Counted from the stretch's first letter, positions 11,488 through 19,950 are shown. The stretch is DNA of 64,000 nucleotides from Bog-473 sp963783245 (GCA_963783245.1 CAWAMS010000002.1:744001-808000); one strand, 5' to 3'. Made by a program: numbers and translations. Notes: generated from the letters alone by a model not told the origin.

Positions 11488-11503
11488 GTTATACAGGTGA
11501 TCC
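11488..11503. repeat. Left inverted-repeat arm of the recombinase-pair unit
   Basis: GTTATACAGGTGATCC. The exact reverse complement lies at 13923-13938, and a 14-base version lies at 19857-19870. The repeats bracket the two tyrosine recombinase genes. Confidence 0.65.
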
Positions 11504-11531
11504 ACCTCCTGGGATAGGCATCCGAGGGATT

Positions 11532-11549
11532 CTCGGGTGCATACCCGAG
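11532..11549. promoter_or_regulatory. Perfect 7-bp hairpin before the first tyrosine recombinase
   Basis: CTCGGGT-GCAT-ACCCGAG lies 2 bases before the ribosome site GGAGG (11552-11556) of the GTG start at 11563. It could occlude the ribosome site or be a recombinase-binding site. Confidence 0.4.
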
Positions 11550-11562
11550 CTGGAGGTGTGCG

Positions 11563-12606
11563 GTGGAGTGGAGTCCGTCATTCGAGTGTCACGTCCGTCC
11601 CGACGGTGAGCACGAGTACAAGATCGGCCACCAGCTGATCGACGAGTTCTTGGAGTTCGTCGTGGGGCGGGCCCGTCCGAATACGGTGCGGGCTTATGCC
11701 CACGACCTGAGCGTCTTCTTCTCGGTGGTGAAGAAGGACCCCATCGATGTGAGGGCCAAGGACGTGATGTCCTTCGTCACCGCGCAACGACGTCCGCGTC
11801 CTGGTGCCGAGAACGTCGTGCGTATCGCCGACGGCTCAGCCGGTCTTTCGGCTGCGACGATCAAGCGCCGGCTCGCAGCGGTCTCGAGTCTCTATGGCTA
11901 TCTGATCACTCGCAACGATGTGGCGGTGACGGCCAACCCGGTGCCCCGGGGCATCGCCACGCGACGAAGTCGCTCGCAGGGCGGTCGCGGTCTTCCGCTG
12001 GTGCGCGGCGTGCGCCGGTTGCCCCGGATCCTCGACCCCGACGAGATCTGCGCGCTGATGGAAGCCCTGCGCACCGAGCGGGACCGGGCCATGACTCAGG
12101 CCATGGTGCTGGGCGGCCTGCGACGGTGCGAAGTACTCGGGCTGCGCCTGGGCGATCTGCGTCTCGGTGAGTGGCGGGTGTTGATCAGAGAAGGAAAGGG
12201 CGGCCACGAACGCCTGGTGCCGCTGTCGCCCACGTTCTTCACCACGGTGGGGCGCTACATGGATCACGAGCGACCGGTCGAGACGACGAGCGACGCACTG
12301 TTCGTCGCGCTGAAAGGATCGCATCGCGGTCAACCGCTTTCAGTGCCCGGTCTCGACCAGATCATGCCGCGCCGCACGTGAGCGTGCCGGTCTCAGTCAC
12401 GGCACCTGTCACGAGCTGCGCCAACCTGCTTCACCCGACTGCGCGAGGCGGGCATGGCCATTGAAGCCATCCAGGCCCAAGCCGGACACCGCTCGATCAC
12501 CTCTACTCGGGTCTATCTGCACCTCAGCGCCGACTGGCTCGCTGACGAGTATCGCCGGGCCACAGAAGCGATCGAAGCCCAGGCGCTCGTGGGGGTGGCC
12601 CGATGA
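11563..12606 (+). CDS. Tyrosine recombinase, first of a tandem pair (frame changes)
   Basis: The GTG at 11563 has GGAGG 6 bases upstream. The N-terminal core-binding domain (LIDEFLEFVVGRARPNTVRAY) is followed by a catalytic domain with Arg in LGGLRRCEVLGL and Lys in REGKGGHERLVPL. After a frame change near 12360-12410 the sequence continues with CHELRQTCFTRLREAG (HxxR), AGHRSITSTRVYLHLS (His and Tyr nucleophile) and a tail to TGA 12604-12606. All catalytic residues are present across the frames, so the breaks look like indels. The stop overlaps the ATG of the second recombinase. Tandem tyrosine recombinases of this kind occur in Tn554-like and recombinase-in-trio elements. Confidence 0.82.
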
Positions 12607-13889
12607 ACGCGCTGGCGCAGTCACACCCCCTTCCGCCGCGCCGCCCGGGCGGTGGGACGCCCGAAGTCACCTGGGCCCAGATTGACGCCAAGGCGCCGGT
12701 CATGGTTGCCACCATGACCTCCTACCTGGACCAACTCGAGGTATCAGCCCGTCCGGCCACCGTGGCCGAGGTCGAGCTGGCGCTGCGATTCTTCGCCCAT
12801 CGGGTGACCGAGGCCGACCCCAAATGCGTCTCGGTGGCGCGCATCGAACGAGCCCACATCGAGGACTACAAGCTCTGGCTCAAGGCGCGTCGGGGCAGAA
12901 CCGGCAAGCCCTTGGCGACCATGACCATCCGGCACCGGCTGAGCAATGTGCGCACGTTCTTCGAACGGATCATGGAGTGGGACTACGACGACGCTCCGGC
13001 CCGGCTGTTCATCTACATGAGCGACTTCCCGGCCCTCGACGAGCCGCTGCCCCGCTTCTTGGACGATCCGACCGCAGCTAAGTTCATGGCCACCCTGGCG
13101 CAGGATCCCAACCTGCGCCGTCGTCTCATGGTCGAACTGTTGGCTCGCACCGGCATGCGCGTCGGTGAGCTCGCCGGACTCGAAGACGACGCCATGGTGC
13201 GCAAGGGCGACGGCCACCGTCTGCGCATCCCCATCGGCAAACTGCACAACGACCGCTACGTTCCTTTGCTCCCCATGCTGGTCGACCTGATCAGCGAGTA
13301 CAAGGCCCTGCGCGGACGATCACGCTCTGGTTATCTGCTCGAACGCGACGACGGTCAAGCCTTCGACCGGCGCACGGTGCACCGCTACGTGGCCACGATC
13401 GCCAAGCGCGCGAATATCGGCCACGTACATCCCCACCAATTGCGTCACACACTCGCCACGCAGTCGATCAACCGGGGCATGAGCCTCGAAGCGATCGCCG
13501 CGTTGCTCGGACACCGCTCCATGGACATGACGCTCCTCTATGCCCGGATCTCCGACGACACAGTCGCCGAGGCGTACTTCAAGGTGACCGAAGCGGTCGA
13601 GGCCCAGTACTACGGACTCTCCGGTGCGACCCCCAGTCAAGACGCACTCTCGAGCGCCAAGCAGCCCGTCAGCGACCATCGTCGGCTGCTCGCCAACGGT
13701 CACTGCACCAGACCCGCCCTTCTCGGCTGCGCCTTCGAGAGCGTCTGCGAACGGTGCGGATTCTTCGAGACCGGCCCGCAGTTCGTCACCATCTTGAAGC
13801 GTCAACGCAAACACGCCGACCAGCGCGGTCAGAGCGATCGCAGTCAGCTCTACGGCCACCTCATTGAGGGAGTCGCCGAGGCCCTGTGA
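12603..13889 (+). CDS. Tyrosine recombinase with C-terminal cysteine-rich tail, second of pair
   Basis: A 428-aa tyrosine recombinase in an ATGA overlap with the upstream one. The core-binding domain spans about residues 30-150. The catalytic set is Arg in RTGMRVGELAGL, Lys in IGKLHNDRYVPL, HQLRHTLA, LLGHRSMDMTLLYARIS (Tyr). The last 90 residues carry GHCTRPALLGCAF and CERCGFF, a possible zinc site also seen in large TnpB-like recombinases of Tn554-type elements. The pair probably works together on the 16-bp repeats at 11488 and 13923. Frame intact. Confidence 0.88.
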   Translation: MNALAQSHPLPPRRPGGGTPEVTWAQIDAKAPVMVATMTSYLDQLEVSARPATVAEVELALRFFAHRVTEADPKCVSVARIERAHIEDYKLWLKARRGRTGKPLATMTIRHRLSNVRTFFERIMEWDYDDAPARLFIYMSDFPALDEPLPRFLDDPTAAKFMATLAQDPNLRRRLMVELLARTGMRVGELAGLEDDAMVRKGDGHRLRIPIGKLHNDRYVPLLPMLVDLISEYKALRGRSRSGYLLERDDGQAFDRRTVHRYVATIAKRANIGHVHPHQLRHTLATQSINRGMSLEAIAALLGHRSMDMTLLYARISDDTVAEAYFKVTEAVEAQYYGLSGATPSQDALSSAKQPVSDHRRLLANGHCTRPALLGCAFESVCERCGFFETGPQFVTILKRQRKHADQRGQSDRSQLYGHLIEGVAEAL

Positions 13890-13922
13890 GTGTGCTTCCA
13901 TAGAGGAGAACCCAGGACCAAC

Positions 13923-13938
13923 GGATCACCTGTATAAC
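13923..13938. repeat. Right inverted-repeat arm of the recombinase-pair unit
   Basis: GGATCACCTGTATAAC is the exact reverse complement of the arm at 11488-11503. It lies 34 bases after the second recombinase stop. Confidence 0.65.
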
Positions 13939-13947
13939 GCCGGGTTG

Positions 13948-14757
13948 ATGGCGGTTACTGAAATCCAGCGGATACCAAATGCTCCCAAGAGAAGGGTTGC
14001 CGCACAGAAGTACGCTGGCCATATGGCCGGAATCGGTGGCAGGCTCATCGAAATCGAGGTGCTCTGGGATCAAGTCGAGGATCAGGCGGTCTATCCATTC
14101 AACATTCCGGCCATTGCCTCCATCAAGACCCTTGATCTTGATTGGCCGGTGACGTTCTTGGTGGGCGAGAACGGGAGTGGTAAGTCCACGCTGCTTGAGG
14201 CGATAGCCGTCGGTGCTGGCCTCAATCCCGAAGGTGGAAGCCGTAATCTTCAATTCTCCACCAACGCCACCCACTCCCCGCTGCATTCGTACTTGCAGCT
14301 TTCATGGCACGGGAGACACAGACGGGCATTTTTTCTTAGGGCAGAATCCTTCTACAACGTGGCCACGACCTATGCGGAGGTCTTTGGCATAGGTGAGCCT
14401 GTGCCAGACCTCGCCAAGATTCATGAGCAATCGCACGGGGAGTCCTTTCTCCACGCGATCGCAAGACATTCGGGGAGTCAAGGTCTCTACCTGCTCGACG
14501 AACCCGAGTCTGCGCTGTCAGTTCGTGGCCAACTGGCACTTCTGCGTCACATGCACGACGGTGTGAACAAAGGATCTCAATTCCTCGTATCTACGCATTC
14601 TCCAATTCTTCTGGCCTTCCCTGACGCACGGATCTTTCAGATGACAGATGAGGGGCCCGTGTCAAAGAAATACCGAGAGACAGATCAGTACCTGCTCACT
14701 CGGGACTTTCTTGAAGATCCTGACCAATTCTTTCGCCACCTATTTGAGGAGACCTAG
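13948..14757 (+). CDS. AAA/ABC-type predicted ATPase (COG3910-like)
   Basis: About 269 aa. The Walker A motif GENGSGKST is near residues 73-81, followed by a signature-like SHGES, Walker B YLLDEPES and the switch His in VSTHSPILL. This compact layout with only a short insert is that of the COG3910 predicted ATPases, which belong to the AAA_21/ABC superfamily and often occur in accessory DNA. Function is unknown; a defence or DNA-repair role is possible but not shown. The start at ATG 13948 lies just inside the right repeat arm, so the 5' region may have been altered by the neighbouring insertion. Confidence 0.82.
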   Translation: MAVTEIQRIPNAPKRRVAAQKYAGHMAGIGGRLIEIEVLWDQVEDQAVYPFNIPAIASIKTLDLDWPVTFLVGENGSGKSTLLEAIAVGAGLNPEGGSRNLQFSTNATHSPLHSYLQLSWHGRHRRAFFLRAESFYNVATTYAEVFGIGEPVPDLAKIHEQSHGESFLHAIARHSGSQGLYLLDEPESALSVRGQLALLRHMHDGVNKGSQFLVSTHSPILLAFPDARIFQMTDEGPVSKKYRETDQYLLTRDFLEDPDQFFRHLFEET

Positions 14758-14778
14758 TAAAGGTCGTGCCGGGTAGCC

Positions 14779-14794
14779 CCGTACGCCGGTACGG
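14779..14794 (+). terminator. Hairpin after the ATPase gene
   Basis: CCGTAC-GCCG-GTACGG lies 22 bases after the ATPase stop and is followed by GC-rich sequence rather than a T run. It shares CCGTACGCCGGT with the sequence just before the repeat arm at 11488. Confidence 0.35.
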
Positions 14795-14860
14795 AGCGCG
14801 GCCACCCTCCCTTCACTATTCGAAATACCGCTGACCAAAGAGGCGACCTTGGTATCAATG

Positions 14861-15316
14861 TCAACGATGAGGCACTTTCACCACCTTCACCGGTCCCGCC
14901 ATGATCAGAACCCATGCCATACCCGACACAGAGCATCTCTGATCGGAAGCCTTCGGGACAAAATCGCTTGGAGCCACGCCACCCCCAAATGCAAGAACTG
15001 TTCCCGGTCTCGCGATTTCTCGGCCACTCGGCCCGATTAACGCGTGCGTTCGCGCTCTAACTCGGAAGCCTTTCGGCCACTCCATGGGGATTTCAGATTT
15101 GCCGAGCCATGCGCAAGCACCTTGCTTCGATACTGAGACGTGGAGGGTCCCCTGAAAGCGCGCCGCCAAGCTTGGACCAGAGGTCCAACCGTCAGACGGT
15201 AGAGCTAGGAATCGAGCGCCTGACGTTGCATTCGCACTCGACAACGGAGCAAGGGCCAGCAGGCCAGCCATGACAGATGTAGTCGCAGCCAATTGCACCC
15301 GACGGATACAAGTCAT
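14861..15316 (-). CDS. Secreted hypothetical protein
   Basis: About 151 aa from the ATG at 15316. The N-terminus (MTCIRRVQLAATT, then a hydrophobic stretch ending in ANAT) is a signal peptide with a likely cleavage after ANA. The mature part (ARFLALPSDGWTSG; VSVSKQGACAWLG; DQRCSVSGMAWV) has two Cys and a beta-rich pattern. It lies downstream of the sigma factor and membrane protein on the same strand. No family is recognised, so it could be a secreted effector or part of that regulon. Confidence 0.55.
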   Translation of the reverse strand: MTCIRRVQLAATTSVMAGLLALAPLSSANATSGARFLALPSDGWTSGPSLAARFQGTLHVSVSKQGACAWLGKSEIPMEWPKGFRVRARTHALIGPSGREIARPGTVLAFGGGVAPSDFVPKASDQRCSVSGMAWVLIMAGPVKVVKVPHR

Positions 15317-15350
15317 CCTGCATCTCGCAGTAGGCAATTGAGTCTGGCGC

Positions 15351-16454
15351 TCAGCGTTGAACTGCGGGCGGTGCGAGGCCACCGGAGAACCCTGGCGGAG
15401 GGGTGTCGATCACCGCTGGGCTGCTCGTTGGGTCGAGCCATTGCATTGTCACCTTGTTTTCGGGAGCGGGCCGACCCTGCGTGAACGATGACCACAGCGA
15501 CATTTCGATCGGCAGATAGGGCAGGTCGTTCAGTCCACGCGCTTCAAGGATCGCTCCGGTCGTGGACGACAGGATCACCTCCGTGGATTGACCCGTCTCG
15601 TTGGTGGCGGCAAAACCCATACCGTTGCCTGCTGACCGTGTCGCCTGATCCCCAAGCGACGAAATCCCTGGCATGTCTGCCATTGATCTCAGCAGCGCCG
15701 AACGAAACTGCGCTGTTGCTCCAATAGTCGGCCCGACGAGGAGATACACCGCCCGTTCAAATCCTGGATTGCCTCCTGACGCCCCTGATGCGACAGTGTC
15801 AAGCGCGGCAATGCCGGTCGTTCCGGTCTCAAGTTCCTTGGCCAGGGTCGGCGGGTCAGTAGGAAGGCTCGAGACATCGATCGCCCCGAGGGCTCCTCCG
15901 TCTCCACTTACGCATATGGGTGAGTCGTTAACGTCGGGCTGCACGGCCAGGTCTGCCGCCTCCCAAGCTTGCTGATCGACGGTCGAGGCGAATCGCGGGG
16001 TTCCGAAAGTTGCCTCCATACAGGTCCGATCAGTGGACACCCAGACGCCAAAAGTAACGGGGACGGTTGCCGTCGAATCTGGCGCCTGCGTCCCACCATT
16101 CGCGAAGAGGGAAACATCAACGGAAGCACCGTACGTCGAATGCAACCATTGGCCTGCACCGAGAACCGGAGGCGGCTGATCGCCAGCAACCTGGGCGAGG
16201 CGGTCGAGTGCGGCTGCAGACGACGGCGTTAAGGGTGATGGGGCGACCTGGAAGACCACGAACGCGACCACCACTGCGGCGATGGCGATGATCGATATCG
16301 ACACGGCGATGCCTTTCCGTCGGCTCCTGTGGGTTGCATGAGTCACGGGATCGACGCGGGACCAGATCCAGTCTGCCTCCTTGGAGTGCGCCGACGGAAT
16401 CCCGCTGAGTGCAGGATCAGCCTCGCGGACGAGAGAATCAAGATCAGTTGTCAT
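15351..16454 (-). CDS. Membrane-anchored partner of the ECF sigma factor (CU044_5270-like)
   Basis: A 367-aa protein with a cytoplasmic N-terminus of about 47 residues (DPALSGIPSAHSKEADWIW; THRSRRK), one transmembrane helix (about 48-72) and a large extracellular Ser/Thr/Gly-rich domain (LDRLAQVAGDQPPPVLGAG; QWLHSTYG). The layout resembles CU044_5270-family proteins encoded beside ECF sigma factors. It overlaps the sigma gene by ATGA. An anti-sigma role is plausible but no ZAS zinc motif (HxxxCxxC) is visible, so it may be a regulon target instead. Confidence 0.7.
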   Translation of the reverse strand: MTTDLDSLVREADPALSGIPSAHSKEADWIWSRVDPVTHATHRSRRKGIAVSISIIAIAAVVVAFVVFQVAPSPLTPSSAAALDRLAQVAGDQPPPVLGAGQWLHSTYGASVDVSLFANGGTQAPDSTATVPVTFGVWVSTDRTCMEATFGTPRFASTVDQQAWEAADLAVQPDVNDSPICVSGDGGALGAIDVSSLPTDPPTLAKELETGTTGIAALDTVASGASGGNPGFERAVYLLVGPTIGATAQFRSALLRSMADMPGISSLGDQATRSAGNGMGFAATNETGQSTEVILSSTTGAILEARGLNDLPYLPIEMSLWSSFTQGRPAPENKVTMQWLDPTSSPAVIDTPPPGFSGGLAPPAVQR

Positions 16455-17029
16455 GTGGAACTCCCTAAATCGAAGTGAAGGTGAGCGAGGTCGGACATCT
16501 CGGCAGGGTCGACGATGTGGAAGCGCTCCGCTAGCCGCTTCCTAGCGCGATGCAGACGGATGCGGACTGCGTTTTCCGAACAGCCGAGGACTTCTGCCGC
16601 TTCTCGCTGTGTCAGGTTCTCCCAGAGCACCAACCGAACCGCCTCACGATCTCGCCGGGGGAGATTGTTGACTGCCTGTGCTACTTGTTGGTGAAGGTCG
16701 TTCTCTTGGGATGCCGCTGGCGGGCGCTCTTGGTTCAGACGGTGCAGCAGGCGCACCCTGCGTGACTCTGTCCGTTGGTGGCGAGCAATGACATTGCGAG
16801 CGACGCCATACAGCCATAGGGAATCCTCGGGCGGCATCGGAACATCATCGATTCGGCGCCAGACCGTGAGAAAGATATCGGCGACGATGTCATCAACCAA
16901 CGAACGATCATGAGGCAGGGCTCGGACGGCGAAGGCGTACATCTTGGTGAAGCTTGTCTCGTAGAGGGTCCGAAATCGGGCCCTCTGACTGGCCATTCCG
17001 GCAACGGTGGGCCGCGAGCTTGGTTCCAC
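16451..17029 (-). CDS. ECF-type RNA polymerase sigma factor
   Basis: About 190 aa. Region 2 reads YETSFTKMYAFAVRALPHD and DDIVADIFLTVWRRID, and region 4 reads LPRRDREAVRLVLWENLTQREAAEVLGCSENAVRIR. This is a complete group-4 (ECF) sigma factor. The start is probably at or near MASQRARFRTLYE, and the upstream region carries no strong ribosome site that decides it. It is coupled by a 4-base overlap to the membrane protein. Its presence in mobile DNA suggests a self-contained signalling cassette. Confidence 0.88.
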   Translation of the reverse strand: MEPSSRPTVAGMASQRARFRTLYETSFTKMYAFAVRALPHDRSLVDDIVADIFLTVWRRIDDVPMPPEDSLWLYGVARNVIARHQRTESRRVRLLHRLNQERPPAASQENDLHQQVAQAVNNLPRRDREAVRLVLWENLTQREAAEVLGCSENAVRIRLHRARKRLAERFHIVDPAEMSDLAHLHFDLGSST

Positions 17030-17107
17030 ACCTAGCTCATCTCCGGCATCAGGCCCGACATTTCACATTTTTAACCGAGATTGTTCATAACTGAAAGACG
17101 ACCCTGA

Positions 17108-17368
17108 ATGGGAGCTTTCGCGCGGCCGATCGTGGTGCCCGGTCCAGGGTGTCCCCATGCGCCGGGAGGGGTGGGACAATGGACGGTGGAGTTTGCACCC
17201 GAAGACCTACGCATCGACGTGGCCAGGATCGTGGGCGGAGGCCCTTGCGGGGTCAGAGTTACCCACGCCCCGACCGGCACGACGGTCTGGGTCGACGACC
17301 AAGTCAGCACAGAAGCAAACCGTGATCTTGCGATGTCTCGGCTCCGGGAAAAGATGTCAGAGGCGTAG
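17108..17368 (+). CDS. Small release-factor-like protein lacking GGQ
   Basis: An 86-aa ORF whose middle (RIDVARIVGGGPCGVRVTHA, PTGTTVWVDDQ) and end (EANRDLAMSRLREKM) resemble the class I release-factor/ArfB domain around the PTG turn and the helix following it. The GGQ loop and its flanks are missing; the sequence goes directly from VGGGPCG to VRVTH. If the likeness is real it cannot hydrolyse peptidyl-tRNA. The similarity rests on a short stretch and is tentative. Confidence 0.4.
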   Translation: MGAFARPIVVPGPGCPHAPGGVGQWTVEFAPEDLRIDVARIVGGGPCGVRVTHAPTGTTVWVDDQVSTEANRDLAMSRLREKMSEA

Positions 17369-17472
17369 CCTGCCCCAGTGCGCCGGTCCGATGACGCACT
17401 TCGGCTCTTCCGAGACAGGCGACGGTGGGAAAGCTGTCGACACGGTGGATTGCTACGCTGAGAGACGTGGTG

Positions 17473-17814
17473 ATGCCCAGTCGTCCCTCTCAATGGTCGG
17501 GGCCAAAAGTCGTTCTAGAGGACTATGTCGGTCTCGAATACCACGATGCTCGTATTGGTGCCCTACGGAGCGGCCTGTGGCTCCTGTTCGCAGACCCTGA
17601 TCATCCGCCGCAAGGCATGTGCATCGTCATGCGTCAAGACCCGGCTGCAGGAACTGAGCTTGAGCGCGGGTCGGAAGTGAGAGCTTGGGTCAAGGACGTC
17701 CTTTGGACCGGGGAGGATGGTCCGCCCGGTGGAGTCAGAGAGCCGAGGGAACCGAGGCCCGGGCAAGATAGCGATGCGTTGGCATTGGTCGAAGGGAAGG
17801 CTGTAGCAGGCTAG
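17473..17814 (+). CDS. Short soluble PASTA-domain protein
   Basis: About 113 aa from ATG 17473 (GTG codons just upstream are alternatives). KVVLEDYVGLEYHDARIGAL, GLWLLFADPD and VMRQDPAAGTELERGSEV match a single PASTA repeat, the peptidoglycan/beta-lactam-sensing fold normally found outside the membrane on Ser/Thr kinases and PBPs. There is no signal peptide, membrane helix or kinase here. The acidic, Pro-rich tail is low complexity. It may be a fragment of a larger protein or a small binding protein. Confidence 0.55.
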   Translation: MPSRPSQWSGPKVVLEDYVGLEYHDARIGALRSGLWLLFADPDHPPQGMCIVMRQDPAAGTELERGSEVRAWVKDVLWTGEDGPPGGVREPREPRPGQDSDALALVEGKAVAG

Positions 17815-17908
17815 CAACCGCCCCTACCGCCGGGCCGGTGCGACGCTTCGGCACATCGACATTTGGCCCGGGAGCCGAAGATTTTCTGATCGGTGCCTGG
17901 GCATAATA

Positions 17909-18451
17909 GTGAGTGAGGAGGTTGACCCCTTGAGTCTGGAGAAAACAATCATCACGTCACGTCTGGAGGTAAGGGCGCCGTGCGAGTCTGACCGCACTCG
18001 GTTCGTCGAGCTCTTCCTCAGCGACGACTTCATGGTCTTCTCTGGCCGAGCTCGAAGCGTGGTGGCGGCCCACGCGCGTTTCGACCATATGCACGCAATG
18101 TGCGAAGTCATCGGATTCGCCAAGCAGCCGATCATTGAGCGGGCCTCGGGCATAATTGTCGGCTATACAGGCGTCGATCACTTCACCCTGGAGGGTGAGC
18201 CGCGTCTGGAGTGGGGCTATCGACTGGTACCCGAGTCGCGAGGATTGGGCTACGCGACCGAGGCAAGCCACGCTTTGCTTGCTCGCGCCGGTGAGACGTA
18301 TTCGGGCGAACTACTGGCCTTAATCGACCCCGCCAACGACGCCTCCCAGAACGTCTGCCGCAAGCTTGGTTTCGCCTTCCTGAAGCAAGTGTTTGTGGAT
18401 GGAGACGTTGCAAACTGCTACACCTTGGCTATCGGTGACACGGGTCGCTAA
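17909..18451 (+). CDS. GNAT-family acetyltransferase (RimJ-like)
   Basis: A 180-aa acetyltransferase: SRLEVRAPCESDRTRFVELF at the N-terminus, the acetyl-CoA loop SRGLGYATEASHALL, then DPANDASQNVCRKLGFAFLKQ. This order is typical of the RimJ/RimL-type Acetyltransf_3 subgroup, which acetylates protein N-termini or small amines including antibiotics. The substrate cannot be told. It stands alone on the plus strand and is followed by a strong hairpin, so it is probably a single-gene unit carried as cargo. Confidence 0.85.
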   Translation: MSEEVDPLSLEKTIITSRLEVRAPCESDRTRFVELFLSDDFMVFSGRARSVVAAHARFDHMHAMCEVIGFAKQPIIERASGIIVGYTGVDHFTLEGEPRLEWGYRLVPESRGLGYATEASHALLARAGETYSGELLALIDPANDASQNVCRKLGFAFLKQVFVDGDVANCYTLAIGDTGR

Positions 18452-18493
18452 GCAAAGGAACCTTACGGTTTGAACCGGCTCGATGAGTGGAGG

Positions 18494-18523
18494 ACTGCCC
18501 CAGTTTGCCGGCATTGGGGCAGT
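18494..18523 (+). terminator. Strong 9-bp hairpin between the acetyltransferase and the recombinase
   Basis: ACTGCCCCA (18494-18502) pairs exactly with TGGGGCAGT (18515-18523) around a 12-base loop that itself contains GCCGGC. It is placed between the acetyltransferase (stop 18451) and the convergent recombinase (stop 18679), so a bidirectional terminator is likely. No T run follows. The rest of 18524-18678 shows no supported gene. Confidence 0.5.
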
Positions 18524-18678
18524 TCGAAGCCTCCTGGCTCGACAGACATATTGCGCCTAGCGTTGCGGCGGCTCAAGCCAGACCGAGTGGCGCAGGTGAC
18601 GAAGGCACGGTTCTGTCTCGAGGAGATCGCAGCGGCCCTGACTGAGCACCGGGGACTCAGGGTGGAGACAGGGGCTCC

Positions 18679-19587
18679 CTAACCACCTGCCACGAACGCC
18701 ACGACGACGTAGGCCGCATGACGATCGAAGTTCTCTCGCCGGCGGTCATAGATGGTCGTGGTCCTCGGATCGGCGTGGCGAGCGGCGATCTGAACGTCCC
18801 GCAATGGGACACCAGCGTCGAGCGCCGCCATGATGAAGGCGGCACGGAGCATGTGGGGATGGACGAGCCCGAGCCCGGCCCTCTTCCCGATGGAGCGCAC
18901 CCAGCGGTGCGCCGTTCGACGATCGAGGCGCTGTCCGTCGTGCCGGTGCAGGATCGGTCCCTCGGAACGCTCCCCGACGGCCAAGTCGATGGTGCGGGCG
19001 ACCCGTGGAACGAGCGGTATCACCGCCGGCTTATTGCCCTTGCCAATGATGTGCAGGGTCCGATGCCCTCGTTCAAAGCCGAGATCTTGGATATCGGTGG
19101 CACACGCCTCGCTGACGCGGAGCCCATTGAGGCCCAACAGCGCCGCCATGGCGGCATGGTCAGAGTCGTAGCGCTCGGCCGTGAACAAAAAAGTGCCGAG
19201 TTCACCGCGATCGAGACCACGGCCTTCGCTCGAGTAGACCTTGGGCCGTCGGACATACTGGGCGGGGTTGGAGCCGATCCGCCCGTCAATGTGAGCAAAA
19301 CGGTAGAAGCCGCAGATAGTGGACAAACGCCGGTCGATGGTCGAAGCAGCGAGCCCCCGCTCCTCGCTTGCCGCCCGCCACAGCTCGATGTGACCTCGTT
19401 GGGCTTCGAGGACCCCCAGACCAACACTTGCGCACCATTCGAAGTAGTTACGCAGGTCGTAGCGGTAGGTCTCGAGCGTCCGACCGCCGTAGCGGGCCAG
19501 GAATGACGCAGCGGCCATGTGAGCCGGTTCGAACGGGCTCTCATTGGTACTCACCAGCATTGCGGTGCTCGGGTTCATTGTGGACAT
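18679..19587 (-). CDS. Tyrosine recombinase (XerC/D-like)
   Basis: About 302 aa from the ATG at 19587, which has AAGGAGG 6 bases upstream; earlier in-frame ATGs sit inside or before that site. The core-binding domain (FLARYGGRTLETYRYDLRNY) precedes the catalytic set: Arg in LNGLRVSEACA, Lys in IGKGNKPAVIPL, HMLRAAFIMA, ARHADPRTTTIYDRRR (Tyr). It is intact. It lies 270 bases from the third copy of the repeat GGATCACCTGTATA, so it may act at that repeat or have inserted beside it. Confidence 0.88.
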   Translation of the reverse strand: MSTMNPSTAMLVSTNESPFEPAHMAAASFLARYGGRTLETYRYDLRNYFEWCASVGLGVLEAQRGHIELWRAASEERGLAASTIDRRLSTICGFYRFAHIDGRIGSNPAQYVRRPKVYSSEGRGLDRGELGTFLFTAERYDSDHAAMAALLGLNGLRVSEACATDIQDLGFERGHRTLHIIGKGNKPAVIPLVPRVARTIDLAVGERSEGPILHRHDGQRLDRRTAHRWVRSIGKRAGLGLVHPHMLRAAFIMAALDAGVPLRDVQIAARHADPRTTTIYDRRRENFDRHAAYVVVAFVAGG

Positions 19588-19685
19588 CGTCATCCTCCTT
19601 GTCGCGAAGCTGACTAGAGAACACCCGGCACGTGGTCGCCGCACCTCAGCCAGAATGAGGGGGGTGGAACTCGTAAGGTGCGGGC

Positions 19686-19841
19686 GTGCCGCAATGCTCG
19701 AATTGCCAACAACCGCGACCTGGTGGCGTCTTCAGCGACGACGGACGGGTCTACCTCTGTCCGAAGTGCGTAGCCTTCCATGACCAGTACGTGCAGATCA
19801 TGGCCGGAGTTGACACCGATCCGAGGGTGATCAGCGATTAG
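19686..19841 (+). CDS. 51-aa zinc-ribbon-like small protein
   Basis: A short ORF from GTG 19686 to TAG 19839-19841 reads MPQCSNCQQPRPGGVFSDDG and then VYLCPKC, FHDQYVQIMAG. Two CxxC pairs 20 residues apart form a simple zinc ribbon. AAGGTG lies upstream of the GTG. Tiny zinc ribbons of this kind occur widely and have no single function. It lies just inside the third repeat copy. Confidence 0.5.
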   Translation: MPQCSNCQQPRPGGVFSDDGRVYLCPKCVAFHDQYVQIMAGVDTDPRVISD

Positions 19842-19856
19842 GACGCCAGCGAGGAT

Positions 19857-19870
19857 GGATCACCTGTATA
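19857..19870. repeat. Third copy of the recombinase-unit repeat
   Basis: GGATCACCTGTATA is identical to 14 of the 16 bases of the right arm at 13923-13938, in the same orientation. Paired with the left arm at 11488 it would bound an 8.4-kb composite unit. 19871-19950 holds no gene that I can support. Confidence 0.55.
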
Positions 19871-19950
19871 GCCGGACGGGCCGACCCACAGCATTTCGGT
19901 GTCGGAACTCCGAATTGTGGTGACGATCAGTTGGCCCGAGGTTTGGCCGG

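Noticed and set aside
13948..18523. Integron-like gene cassettes with attC sites
   Set aside because: Several genes are followed by short hairpins, but I see no shared RYYYAAC/GTTRRRY core, gene orientations differ, and the nearby recombinases lack an integron-integrase context.
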